Shown here: piece by piece, positions 7,687 to 15,713 of the stretch | Position numbering within the stretch: position 1 is the first letter of the stretch | Layout of the letters: every line of letters starts with the position of its first letter | Assembly: GCA_900550375.1 (NCBI GenBank) | Contig: URRP01000031.1 | Coordinates: 1-29,080 of the forward strand | Length of the DNA: 29,080 bases | Direction of reading: 5' to 3' | Origin: an uncultured Alistipes sp. | GTDB lineage: Bacteria > Bacteroidota > Bacteroidia > Bacteroidales > Rikenellaceae | Notes under the pieces: model-generated | Told to the model about the DNA's origin: nothing | Database searches by the model: none | What the model saw: the letters and a program-made list of their open reading frames with translations, nothing else | Position numbers and translations under genes: made by a program

Positions 7687-8697
7687 ATGAAATTCAGAAA
7701 ATCGCACAGGGAGGAGACTCCCGTTTCCATAGACGATACGAATCCGCTCGAAACGGAAGGCGGCGAAACGGCGGCTCCCGAACCGGCAGAACCGGTCCAA
7801 CCGGCCGGAACAGCTGATTCTGCCGAGTCTGCCGAACCGGCCGCTGCGCGCTACAAATTCCCCACATGGTACGATCTGCTGGCCCTCGTGGGGTTGTACG
7901 TCGTCATTCAGCTGGTGGTGGTGCTCGTGATGCTGCTTGCCGGCGCGAAGATGCCCGATGCGGCAGCGCTCGGCAGCGCCGACGAGGCCGTTGCGGAGCA
8001 GGCTCATGCGGCCGCCGCGCAGTTTAACTTTTATGCCTATCCGCTGACGATGGGGCTGATGATCGGTCTGACGCTTCTCTACCGCCGCCTGCGCAGCGGA
8101 AATCACCGGATGGGGCGCTACGCTGCACGGGGGTTGAATCCCGTGCTGATCCTGTGGGGGATGCTCCTGATGACGGCGGCCAACATCGTGCTGGAGCCGC
8201 TGCTCCAGCTGCTGCCCGAAATCCCCGATTTTTTCGGACGGGGCTGGCAGGCGCTGCTGCTTACGGTGGTCATGGCGCCGATTGCCGAGGAGTTTCTCTG
8301 CCGGGGTATTCTGCTCGATGCCGCCCGTGCCAAAGGCGGTGCGGCCTACGGCCTTCTCTTTTCGGCCGTTTTTTTCGGCGTGATCCATTTCTATCCGGCG
8401 GCTGTCGTCAACGCCTTCGTGATGGGGCTGGTGCTGGGATTCATCTATATTCGCTCCAATTCGCTCTATATCGTCGTGATTCTCCATGCCTTCAACAATG
8501 CGCTGGCCATGCTGCTGCTCACGCTCGGGTATGGGCATACGACCTTGCATGAGTTGATGGCCGGTCACGGCTTGGGGACGCTCTATACAGCGGTTTACGG
8601 AGTTTCGCTCGGAATCTTCATTTGGGCAGGGTATATGGTTTGGAAAACGATCGCACGTCTGCGGCAGCAGGAACAGGCCGCCGCCGAAGCACAATAA
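7687..8697 (+). CDS. CPBP family intramembrane metalloprotease
   Basis: A 336-residue membrane protein with an acidic, Pro/Ala-rich cytoplasmic N-terminus (about 1-58) followed by about eight hydrophobic segments. The CAAX/bacteriocin-processing protease motifs are present: EEFLCRG (Glu201-Glu202 and Arg), FFGVIH (His234) and HAFNN (His267). The family cleaves membrane-embedded substrates or acts in bacteriocin self-immunity; the substrate here is unknown. The frame is open from a TTG at 7666, but promoter position and codon favour ATG 7687. It is divergent from parA and precedes the PPIase genes, which have their own promoter. Confidence 0.9.
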   Translation: MKFRKSHREETPVSIDDTNPLETEGGETAAPEPAEPVQPAGTADSAESAEPAAARYKFPTWYDLLALVGLYVVIQLVVVLVMLLAGAKMPDAAALGSADEAVAEQAHAAAAQFNFYAYPLTMGLMIGLTLLYRRLRSGNHRMGRYAARGLNPVLILWGMLLMTAANIVLEPLLQLLPEIPDFFGRGWQALLLTVVMAPIAEEFLCRGILLDAARAKGGAAYGLLFSAVFFGVIHFYPAAVVNAFVMGLVLGFIYIRSNSLYIVVILHAFNNALAMLLLTLGYGHTTLHELMAGHGLGTLYTAVYGVSLGIFIWAGYMVWKTIARLRQQEQAAAEAQ

Positions 8698-8708
8698 TCC
8701 GTGCGGAT

Positions 8709-8741
8709 TTGCGTTCTTTTGCGGTAAAAATTATATCTTTG
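8709..8741 (+). promoter_or_regulatory. Putative promoter of the lipoprotein-SurA pair
   Basis: TATCTTTG at 8734-8741 matches the -7 consensus, with TTG at 8709-8711 as -33 (22-bp spacing). The ATG follows at 8752. Confidence 0.6.
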
Positions 8742-8751
8742 CCCATCAGAT

Positions 8752-9630
8752 ATGCGAATTGCAACGAAGATAACGATTCCTCTCTTGCTGCTGGCGGCTT
8801 TCGGCTGCCGGGAGATGCAGACCATGACGCTCGGCGGCGGCCGCACGCTGGCCAAGGTCGGCGGCGCGACGCTCGACGAACAGGAGCTCGGCCGTGCTCT
8901 GCCGAAGGGGTTGACGGGCGGCGACAGCGTCGCCTTCGCCGAGTTGTTCGTGCGCAAATGGGTCGGCAAGCAGTTGAAACTGCTGGAGGCCGAACAGCTC
9001 TTCTCGGCTTCGGCCGACGATATAGAGGCGAAGGTCGAAGCCTATCGCCAGTCGCTGCTGATCCGCAAGCTCGATCAGTTTTATGTGGACGAGCGTATCG
9101 ACACGACCTTTACCGACGAGGATATCGCGGCCTACTACAACGCGCATAAGGCGGAGTTCAAACTCGACCGGCCGCTGGTCAAGGGGCGCATCGTGCGCTT
9201 TCCGGTGAACCACCGTCAGTCGCTCAAGCTGCGCGAGCTGGTCAAGGCGCATTCATCCGACCGGTTACAGGATCTGGCGGACATCTGCGCGAAAAACGAT
9301 TTCGAGTTGAAGGAGTTCGCGGAGTGGACGACGTGGAGCGATTTTACGGCCAACCTGCCGTTGCGTCAGGGGATGGCCTCGGAGCAGTTGATCAAATCCG
9401 GCGAGGTGCAGCAGCTGCGCGATAACGAGTCGCAGTATTATTTCTTCGTGACAGAAGTGGTCGGCAGCGGTCAGACGGCACCCCTCGAGACGCGCCGAGC
9501 TACCATCCGCCGCATCCTTTTCAACCAGCGGCAGACCGAGGTGATCCGCTCGCACGAGGAGGAGCTGGTCGATGCGGCGCTGACGGAGGGCGAGGCGAAG
9601 ATTTACGAGAACAAAAACAAGAATAATTAG
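8752..9630 (+). CDS. PPIase-like lipoprotein (SurA-type chaperone relative)
   Basis: A 292-residue predicted lipoprotein. A signal sequence is followed by a lipobox ending at Cys19 (LLAAFGC). The next part resembles the N-terminal region of SurA/PpiC proteins: a short strand (LAKVGGATLDEQEL), then helices typical of the chaperone module, and TFTDEDIAAYYNAHKAEFK before the region where a rotamase domain would sit. A clear parvulin active-site pattern is not visible, so it may act as a chaperone without isomerase activity. It is 10 bp upstream of a full SurA-like gene and is probably co-transcribed with it. The likely role is outer-membrane protein or lipoprotein folding in the periplasm. Confidence 0.75.
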   Translation: MRIATKITIPLLLLAAFGCREMQTMTLGGGRTLAKVGGATLDEQELGRALPKGLTGGDSVAFAELFVRKWVGKQLKLLEAEQLFSASADDIEAKVEAYRQSLLIRKLDQFYVDERIDTTFTDEDIAAYYNAHKAEFKLDRPLVKGRIVRFPVNHRQSLKLRELVKAHSSDRLQDLADICAKNDFELKEFAEWTTWSDFTANLPLRQGMASEQLIKSGEVQQLRDNESQYYFFVTEVVGSGQTAPLETRRATIRRILFNQRQTEVIRSHEEELVDAALTEGEAKIYENKNKNN

Positions 9631-9640
9631 ACTTTACGAT

Positions 9641-11047
9641 ATGAAATTTGCAAAGATTCTGTGTTGTGCCGCGCTGGCGGTTTGCGCTTTCGGCGTGCGG
9701 GCCCAGCAGGTGATGCTGGACAAGGTCGTGGCCGTCGTGGGCGGTTCTTCGATCACCTACTCCGAAGTGGCGAACAGCGCGCGGCGGCTGACCGAAGCGC
9801 GCCGTGAGCAGGGATATACCTCCGACCGCGACCCGATGAACGAGGCGCTCGAGCAGCTGATGATGCAGAAGCTGCTGTACAATCAGGCGCTCATCGACTC
9901 GGTGGAGATCGCCAAGACCGACATCATGGCTCGCGTCGAGGAGGAGGTGCAGAACATGATCGCGCGCGAGGGGACGATTCCGGCCGTCGAGGCGAAGATG
10001 CACAATCCGATCTTCAATATCCGCGAAAATCTGCGCCGCCAATACGAGGAGGAGGCATACGCTACGGGAATGCAGCGCGAGGTGATCGGCAAGGTGACGA
10101 TCATTCCCGGCGAGGTGGAGCGTTTCTACAAGCAGATCGACAAGGACAGCCTGCCCGTGATCGGCGACCAGTATGTCTACGCCCATATCACCAAGTTCCC
10201 CAAATCGATCGACGAGGCCAAGCGCCGTGCGCGCGAACGTCTGCTGGAGATGCGCGAGCGTATCATCACGGGCGACGCCAAGTTCGAACTGCTGGCGCGC
10301 ATCTATTCGGTCGACGGCTCGGCGCTGCACGGCGGCGAGATGGAACCTGCGACGTTGCAGACTTTCGTGCAGCCCTTCGCCGACGCTCTTTCGGAGTTGA
10401 AGCCCGGGCAGATTTCGGAGGTCGTGGAGACGCAGTACGGGTTCCACCTCATCCAGCTCATCGACAAGAAGGGCAACCTCTATCACTGCCGTCACATTCT
10501 GATCCGTCCGACCTATACGGCCGAGGAGCTTTCCGAGCCGGACCGGCAGCTGGACAGTATCGCGGGGTTGATCCGCAAGGACTCGCTTACGTTCGAGGAT
10601 GCGGCGATTCGTTTCTCGGACGATCCCTATTCGCGTCAGAACGGCGGTATCGTGACCAACCACGAGCTGCTGGAGCACTACAACGCCACCGACGCGCGGT
10701 ATACGGCCACGAAGTTCCTGAAGGAGGATTTCGGAAACATGGGCCCCAGCGCCATCGCCGATTTCCGTATGTTGTCGCAGCTCAAGGTCGGGGATATTTC
10801 GTCGGCCTATCAGACGCAGGATATGAACGGCAACCAGCTGAGCAAGATCGTCAAGCTGGTGCAGGTTATTCCTACGCACGTCGCTTCGCTCAACGAAGAT
10901 TACCTCCGTCTGGAGCAGATGGCGCAGAACCGCAAGCAGGAGAAGATCTTCGGCGAGTGGCTCTCCAAGAAGATCGACGGCATGTACGTCTACATCGATC
11001 CCGAGTTCCGCGACGGGGAGTTCACCAACAAACATTGGGTAAAATAG
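9641..11047 (+). CDS. SurA-like periplasmic peptidyl-prolyl isomerase
   Basis: The 468-residue product has a signal peptide (1-22, ending VRAQ). An N-terminal SurA chaperone domain (about 23-165) begins LDKVVAVVGGSSITYSEV. Two parvulin-type rotamase regions follow. The first (about 170-285) contains DGSALHGGEME and the GFHLIQLID end typical of parvulins. The second (about 288-390) has CRHILIRP and FSDDPYSRQNGG. This is the standard arrangement for Bacteroidetes SurA homologues that escort outer-membrane proteins to the BAM machinery. It sits between a PPIase-like lipoprotein and the OstA-like protein, forming an envelope-biogenesis cluster. A terminator-like hairpin follows. Confidence 0.9.
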   Translation: MKFAKILCCAALAVCAFGVRAQQVMLDKVVAVVGGSSITYSEVANSARRLTEARREQGYTSDRDPMNEALEQLMMQKLLYNQALIDSVEIAKTDIMARVEEEVQNMIAREGTIPAVEAKMHNPIFNIRENLRRQYEEEAYATGMQREVIGKVTIIPGEVERFYKQIDKDSLPVIGDQYVYAHITKFPKSIDEAKRRARERLLEMRERIITGDAKFELLARIYSVDGSALHGGEMEPATLQTFVQPFADALSELKPGQISEVVETQYGFHLIQLIDKKGNLYHCRHILIRPTYTAEELSEPDRQLDSIAGLIRKDSLTFEDAAIRFSDDPYSRQNGGIVTNHELLEHYNATDARYTATKFLKEDFGNMGPSAIADFRMLSQLKVGDISSAYQTQDMNGNQLSKIVKLVQVIPTHVASLNEDYLRLEQMAQNRKQEKIFGEWLSKKIDGMYVYIDPEFRDGEFTNKHWVK

Positions 11048-11074
11048 AAGAGGCGATCCGCTGCGAATCCCGCC

Positions 11075-11126
11075 GGCCGGTCTTCCGCGTACCGTTCGGC
11101 GGCGGATGCGGCGGACGGCCTGTTTT
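11075..11126 (+). terminator. Probable intrinsic terminator after the SurA-like gene
   Basis: GGCCG (11075-11079) pairs with CGGCC (11116-11120), and TCCGC (11084-11088) pairs with GCGGA (11111-11115), with a bulge on the 5' side. A run of six T follows at 11122. It may be only partial, since no clear promoter is seen for the next gene. Confidence 0.5.
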
Positions 11127-11143
11127 TTGAAGGTGCTATTCGT

Positions 11144-13558
11144 TTGAGACGTTTTCTGACCATATCGTTCGTATTGCTCGCCGTCGGCGTGACGATGTTC
11201 GCCCAGCCGGGCGGGCGCGGCGCGGCGCAGCCCGAGAAGAAGGTTGTCGATCTGAAGGCCGACGTGATGTATCCGATCGATTTTCGGGATACGTCGGCCG
11301 TCTGTCTGGTCGGGAACGTCGCCTTCTACCACAGCGGCGCGGTCATTACCTGCGACAGCGCCGTGCGGTACAGCGAGAAGCATATGGAGTGCTTCGGCAA
11401 CGTGCTCATCAACAAGAATGAAACCTACGTCTACGGCGACCGTGCCGACTACAACGGCGAGACGCACGTGGCGAACGTCTATTCCGATCTGGTGAAGGTC
11501 GTCGACGGCGACGCGACGCTCTACACCTATAAGTTCCTCTTCAACACCAAGACCAACATCGGCGAGTTCGCCGACGGCGGCGTGGTGAACAATCGCGAGA
11601 ACCAGCTCGAATCGGATCGCGGCTACTACTATGCCAACGACCGCACGGTGATCTGTGTGGATCGGGTCGAGATTCACAGCGAGGAGTACGATCTCAAGGG
11701 CGATTCGGTGGTCTACAACCTCACGACCGACCATGCCTTCTATTTCCGCAACACGAATATCTGGAATACGCAGGGCGACTACCTCTATGCCGACCGCGGT
11801 CAGTACGACAAACAGGACGAATTGTACACCGTCACAGAAAGCGGTTATATCCTCACCGAGAAACAGGAGGTGTGGAGCGATTCGATCGACTATTACAAAC
11901 TCTCGGGCCACGCTGTGCTGCGCGGCAATATCCAGCTCGACGATACGGAGCACAAGGTGCTCGCCTTCGGCGATTTCGGCGAGTACTGGAAGGAGCCGGG
12001 CGACGCATTCCTCACGCGCCGTCCCGTGGTGGTGAGCTACGATACCTCGCAGGGCGATTCGCTCTTCATGGCGGCCGACTCGATGTATCTCTATACGATC
12101 GACCCAGCCAAGCAGCGGGCCGATTCGCTGCGTGCCGCCGCGCTGAAAACCGATTCGCTGGTGCACGCCGCCGCAGATTCGGTGCAGGGCGCGATGCCGC
12201 AGGCACCCATCGTCCCCGCCCGCCGGAGTTCGTCGCTCGATGCGGCGGACGATACGCCGCGTGCGGACTCCGTGACCTCGCCGCAGCGCACGGACAGTCT
12301 GCGCAGGGACTCGCTGGCGGCCGATTCGCTGCGCACCGACTCCCTCGTGCGGGATTCGCTGCGGCAGGATACGGTGGTGATGACCAAGGAGCAGCGCAAG
12401 CAGCTGCTGCGCGAAGCGGCTGAAAAAGAGAGGGCCGAACTGAAGGCGAAGCGCGATGCCGAACGGCAGGCCAAGCTCGATTCGATCGCTGCGCGGCGTC
12501 TGGCCAAGACCCGTGCGAAGCTCGACGCCCTGAAGACGAAGGATTCGCTGCGCAATGCTCGGTTGGCCGAAAAGCGGGCCGAAAAGGCGGCGCGCCGCCG
12601 TGCCAAGCTGGGGCTGCCCGAACCGGTCGACACCGCAGCGCTCGATTCGCTGGAGCGGCGCACGGCCGAAGCGGATTCGCTGGCGAGGGATACCCTGTCG
12701 CTCGATTCGCTGGGCGTGGATTCGCTGCTGCTCGATTCGCTGGGACTGCTGCCCTCCGACTCGCTCGACTCGGTAGCGCGCGATTCGATCTACCGGCTGA
12801 TCAAGGGATTCCACAACGTGCGCATCTACCGTTCCGATTTCCAGTCGGTGTGTGATTCGCTGACGGCTATTTCGCGCGACTCGACCATCCACCTCTACAT
12901 CGATCCCGTGCTGTGGAACCAGAACAGTCAGATCACCTCGGACGTGATGGATATCTATACTGCCAACAGTCAGATCGTTCGGGCGGAGTTCGTCGGGCGG
13001 CCGCTGATGATCTCGGAACTGGATACGATGCACTACAATCAGGTGGCAGGCAAGACGATGACGGCCCTGTTCCGCAACAACCAGATCTACCGCAACGACG
13101 TGAAGGGCAACGCCCAGACCATCTACTTCATGCAGGAGGACGACGCGCCCGACATCATCGGGCTGCTGGTGCTTGAAAGCGGTGATATGACCTTCTACAT
13201 CGAGCAGAAGCAGGTGGTGGGGATTACCTACCGCAACAACCCCGTTTATACGATCTATCCGATGGATAAGATTCCGGCCGACGTGGCGCTCTTCCTGAAG
13301 GATTTCAAGTGGGAGTCCAAGCGCCGCCCGACGCAGCGCGAGGTCTTCGACCGCACGATCCGGCCCTCGATCCGCACGGTCAAGAGCCGTAATCCCCGTC
13401 CGCAGTTCCCGATTGCGGCGCGTATCGACGCCTTCAAACGCCGGCTGATCGAGACCCGCCGCTGGAGCGATCGCGACGATGTGGTGCAGCCCGACGTGAT
13501 CGAGTGGATGTACTCGGTGGGTTACCGTCCGCCCGAGAAGGACGAGCGTGAAGAGTAA
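11144..13558 (+). CDS. OstA-like (LptA/LptD N-domain) protein with DSL-rich insert
   Basis: An 804-residue exported protein of the Bacteroidetes OstA-like family, related to the beta-jellyroll of LptA and the LptD N-domain, and probably involved in lipopolysaccharide transport across the periplasm. TTG is the best start: it gives a signal peptide (RRFLTISFVLLAVGVTMFAQ), whereas the next ATG would remove it. OstA-type repeats fill about residues 35-320 (CLVGNVAFYHSGAVITCDSA, YGDRADYNGETHVANVYSD) and resume after about 550. Between them (325-550) is a charged, partly coiled-coil insert with 14 DSL tripeptides and a Lys/Ala/Arg-rich segment. A strong terminator follows. A GAAGGTG lies upstream of the TTG. 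Confidence 0.85.
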   Translation: MRRFLTISFVLLAVGVTMFAQPGGRGAAQPEKKVVDLKADVMYPIDFRDTSAVCLVGNVAFYHSGAVITCDSAVRYSEKHMECFGNVLINKNETYVYGDRADYNGETHVANVYSDLVKVVDGDATLYTYKFLFNTKTNIGEFADGGVVNNRENQLESDRGYYYANDRTVICVDRVEIHSEEYDLKGDSVVYNLTTDHAFYFRNTNIWNTQGDYLYADRGQYDKQDELYTVTESGYILTEKQEVWSDSIDYYKLSGHAVLRGNIQLDDTEHKVLAFGDFGEYWKEPGDAFLTRRPVVVSYDTSQGDSLFMAADSMYLYTIDPAKQRADSLRAAALKTDSLVHAAADSVQGAMPQAPIVPARRSSSLDAADDTPRADSVTSPQRTDSLRRDSLAADSLRTDSLVRDSLRQDTVVMTKEQRKQLLREAAEKERAELKAKRDAERQAKLDSIAARRLAKTRAKLDALKTKDSLRNARLAEKRAEKAARRRAKLGLPEPVDTAALDSLERRTAEADSLARDTLSLDSLGVDSLLLDSLGLLPSDSLDSVARDSIYRLIKGFHNVRIYRSDFQSVCDSLTAISRDSTIHLYIDPVLWNQNSQITSDVMDIYTANSQIVRAEFVGRPLMISELDTMHYNQVAGKTMTALFRNNQIYRNDVKGNAQTIYFMQEDDAPDIIGLLVLESGDMTFYIEQKQVVGITYRNNPVYTIYPMDKIPADVALFLKDFKWESKRRPTQREVFDRTIRPSIRTVKSRNPRPQFPIAARIDAFKRRLIETRRWSDRDDVVQPDVIEWMYSVGYRPPEKDEREE

Positions 13559-13575
13559 CCGGTCGAGATTCGGAA

Positions 13576-13614
13576 AAAATTCCGGCGGAGCGTCGCTTTC
13601 TGCCGGGATTTTTT
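13576..13614 (+). terminator. Intrinsic terminator after the OstA-like gene
   Basis: AAAATTCCGGC (13576-13586) pairs with GCCGGGATTTT (13602-13612), giving 11 pairs with one G-U and a 15-nt loop, followed by more T. The T-run merges into the -7 box of the next promoter. Confidence 0.8.
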
Positions 13615-13622
13615 TATCTTTG
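13615..13622 (+). promoter_or_regulatory. Putative -7 box of the GH2 gene
   Basis: TATCTTTG matches TAnnTTTG exactly and directly abuts the preceding terminator. It would give a leader of roughly 95 nt before the ATG at 13723. Confidence 0.55.
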
Positions 13623-13722
13623 TCCAATCGGCATGGATAGGCAGCGCCCCGACAGAGCCGGATGAATCGGCCTCTGCGCTCGGTTTGCACGCTCCTTGCC
13701 CAAACTACAAACCTACTCATCT

Positions 13723-15546
13723 ATGAAACAGTTATTGCTCGCGGCCGCACTTCTCGGCTGCCTGACCGCTACGGCACAGACACCGTGGACGCCTGCCGGC
13801 GACCGGATCAAGACCCGTTGGGCCGCCGAGGTCGATCCCGCAGCTCCGCTACCCGAGTATCCTCGTCCGACGCTCGTGCGCAGCCAGTGGCACAATCTCA
13901 ACGGCCTGTGGAACTACTCGATCACATCGGCCGGCGCTGCCGCTCCGGGCGAAGCGCAGGGGCGGATTCTCGTGCCCTATCCCATTGAATCGGCGCTTTC
14001 GGGCGTGCAGCGCGGTGTGACGCCGCAGGAGGCGTTGTGGTATGAGACCACGTTCGAGGTACCTGCCGCATGGCGCAAGGGCAACGACGTACTGCTCCAT
14101 TTCGGTGCGGTGGACTGGCGTGCCGAGGTCTATGTCAACGACCTGCTCGTGGGCAGCCATACGGGCGGTTACGTCCCCTTCTCGTTCGATATTACTCCCG
14201 CACTCTCGGCCAAAGGGGCGCAGAAACTGACCGTCAAGGTGACCGATTCGACCGACAAGGGTCTTCAGCCGCACGGCAAGCAGGTGCTCAAACCGCGCGG
14301 CATCTGGTATACGCCCGTGACGGGCATCTGGCAGACGGTGTGGATCGAACCGGTTCCCGCCGTCAATCGTATCGAAGGGGTGACGACGCGCAGCGACATT
14401 CGTAACGGTGTGCTGTCGGTCGAGGTGAAGACGGCCCGCACCGACCGCGATCGCGTCTGCGTGACGCTCTCGGCCGCTGGAAAGACGCTGGCCGAGAAGT
14501 GCAGCATGGCCGGTCAGCCGGTGCATCTCACGGTTCCCGAACCGCATCTGTGGAGTCCTGACGATCCCTACCTTTATGATCTGAGCGTGACGCTTCTGCG
14601 CGACGGCAAGGCGGTCGACCGCGTCGAATCGTATGCCGCGCTGCGCGAGATCGCGACGGTGCGCGACGACAGCGGCATCGAACGCATGACGCTCAACGGT
14701 AAGCCGCTCTTCCATTTCGGTCCGCTCGATCAGGGCTGGTGGCCCGACGGTCTCTATACGGCCCCGACCGACGAAGCGCTGCTCTACGATATTCAGTTTA
14801 CCAAGCAGCTGGGTTTCAATATGATCCGCAAACATATCAAGGTCGAACCCGAACGCTGGTACTGGCATTGCGACCGCGAGGGAATTCTTGTCTGGCAGGA
14901 TATGCCCAGCGGCGATATGTCGAAGGGCAAGTGGGAGCCGCACCGTTACGGCGCGGGAACGGACGCCGAGCGTTCGGAAGAGTCGTTCGCCAACTATTAT
15001 AAGGAGTGGGGCGAGATCATGGATTTCTGCGGGCGGCATCCGTCGGTAGTGGTCTGGGTGCCCTACAACGAGGCATGGGGGCAATACCGCGCCGAGGAGG
15101 TTGCGGCTTGGACCAAGCGGCGCGATCCGTCGCGGCTGGTCAACCCTGCCAGCGGCGGCAACTACCGCGACTGCGGCGATATGCTCGATCTGCACAACTA
15201 TCCCGAACCGAAGATGTATCTCTACGACGCCAAACGGGTCAACGTGCTGGGCGAGTACGGCGGCATAGGTCTGCCCATCGAGGGGCATCTCTGGTCGGCG
15301 ACGGACCGGAACTGGGGCTACATCGAGTTCAAGACCAAGGAGGATGTGACGGATCGCTATGTGACCTATGCCGAGCAGCTGCTGGAGCTGGTGAAACGCG
15401 GTTTCAGCGCCGCCGTCTATACCCAGACGACCGATGTCGAGGGCGAGGTCAACGGTCTGACGACCTACGACCGCGAAATCGTCAAGGTCGATGTGGAGCG
15501 CCTGCACGAGATCAATCAGCGGCTGGTGCATTCGCTCGACCGCTAA
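13723..15546 (+). CDS. Glycoside hydrolase family 2 protein (beta-galactosidase-like)
   Basis: A 607-residue exported enzyme. ATG 13723 is preferred over the upstream TTG because it begins a clean signal peptide (MKQLLLAAALLGCLTATAQ). The N-terminal sugar-binding jellyroll (about 40-215) has LHFGAVDWRAEVYVND, an immunoglobulin-like domain follows, and then a TIM barrel. The acid/base Glu450 lies in VPYNEAWGQY and the likely nucleophile Glu511 in LGEYGG. GH2 covers beta-galactosidase, beta-glucuronidase and beta-mannosidase activities. I cannot assign the substrate, though this short form is usually annotated as beta-galactosidase-like. No SusCD pair is nearby. It has its own promoter and terminator, so it is probably monocistronic. 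Confidence 0.92.
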   Translation: MKQLLLAAALLGCLTATAQTPWTPAGDRIKTRWAAEVDPAAPLPEYPRPTLVRSQWHNLNGLWNYSITSAGAAAPGEAQGRILVPYPIESALSGVQRGVTPQEALWYETTFEVPAAWRKGNDVLLHFGAVDWRAEVYVNDLLVGSHTGGYVPFSFDITPALSAKGAQKLTVKVTDSTDKGLQPHGKQVLKPRGIWYTPVTGIWQTVWIEPVPAVNRIEGVTTRSDIRNGVLSVEVKTARTDRDRVCVTLSAAGKTLAEKCSMAGQPVHLTVPEPHLWSPDDPYLYDLSVTLLRDGKAVDRVESYAALREIATVRDDSGIERMTLNGKPLFHFGPLDQGWWPDGLYTAPTDEALLYDIQFTKQLGFNMIRKHIKVEPERWYWHCDREGILVWQDMPSGDMSKGKWEPHRYGAGTDAERSEESFANYYKEWGEIMDFCGRHPSVVVWVPYNEAWGQYRAEEVAAWTKRRDPSRLVNPASGGNYRDCGDMLDLHNYPEPKMYLYDAKRVNVLGEYGGIGLPIEGHLWSATDRNWGYIEFKTKEDVTDRYVTYAEQLLELVKRGFSAAVYTQTTDVEGEVNGLTTYDREIVKVDVERLHEINQRLVHSLDR

Positions 15547-15569
15547 AGTTCCGATCTCGCCTTCGGGTT

Positions 15570-15597
15570 ACGGGGCGCTTCGGCGCTCCGTTTTTTT
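15570..15597 (+). terminator. Strong intrinsic terminator after the GH2 gene
   Basis: ACGGGGCGC-TTCG-GCGCTCCGT is a 9-bp stem with a stable UUCG loop (15570-15591), followed by seven T. Confidence 0.92.
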
Positions 15598-15713
15598 GTG
15601 CGGAATGTCAGAATTAGAAATTTTAATGTCAAAAAACATAGCCTCGCGCCGAAGGAAATACCTATCTTGCGATCAAAACAGATAACGATCAATCTTTAAA
15701 CGAAAACCTGACA

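Noticed and set aside
7654..8694. A 346-codon minus-strand open frame opposite the CPBP gene
   Set aside because: Gln/His/Arg-rich without domains, while the plus-strand frame has all CPBP motifs.
9521..13720. A 1399-codon open frame on the minus strand
   Set aside because: It lies opposite the SurA-like and OstA-like genes in GC-rich DNA; its translation is low-complexity Arg/His/Val-rich with no domain, so it is a shadow of strong codon bias.
15391..15407. GTGAAACGCGGTTTCAG as a parS-like palindrome near parAB
   Set aside because: It is imperfect compared with the parS consensus and lies inside the GH2 coding region at a normal peptide.
13849..15531. A 560-codon minus-strand open frame
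   Set aside because: Antisense to the GH2 gene, whose catalytic motifs are intact; no recognisable domain.
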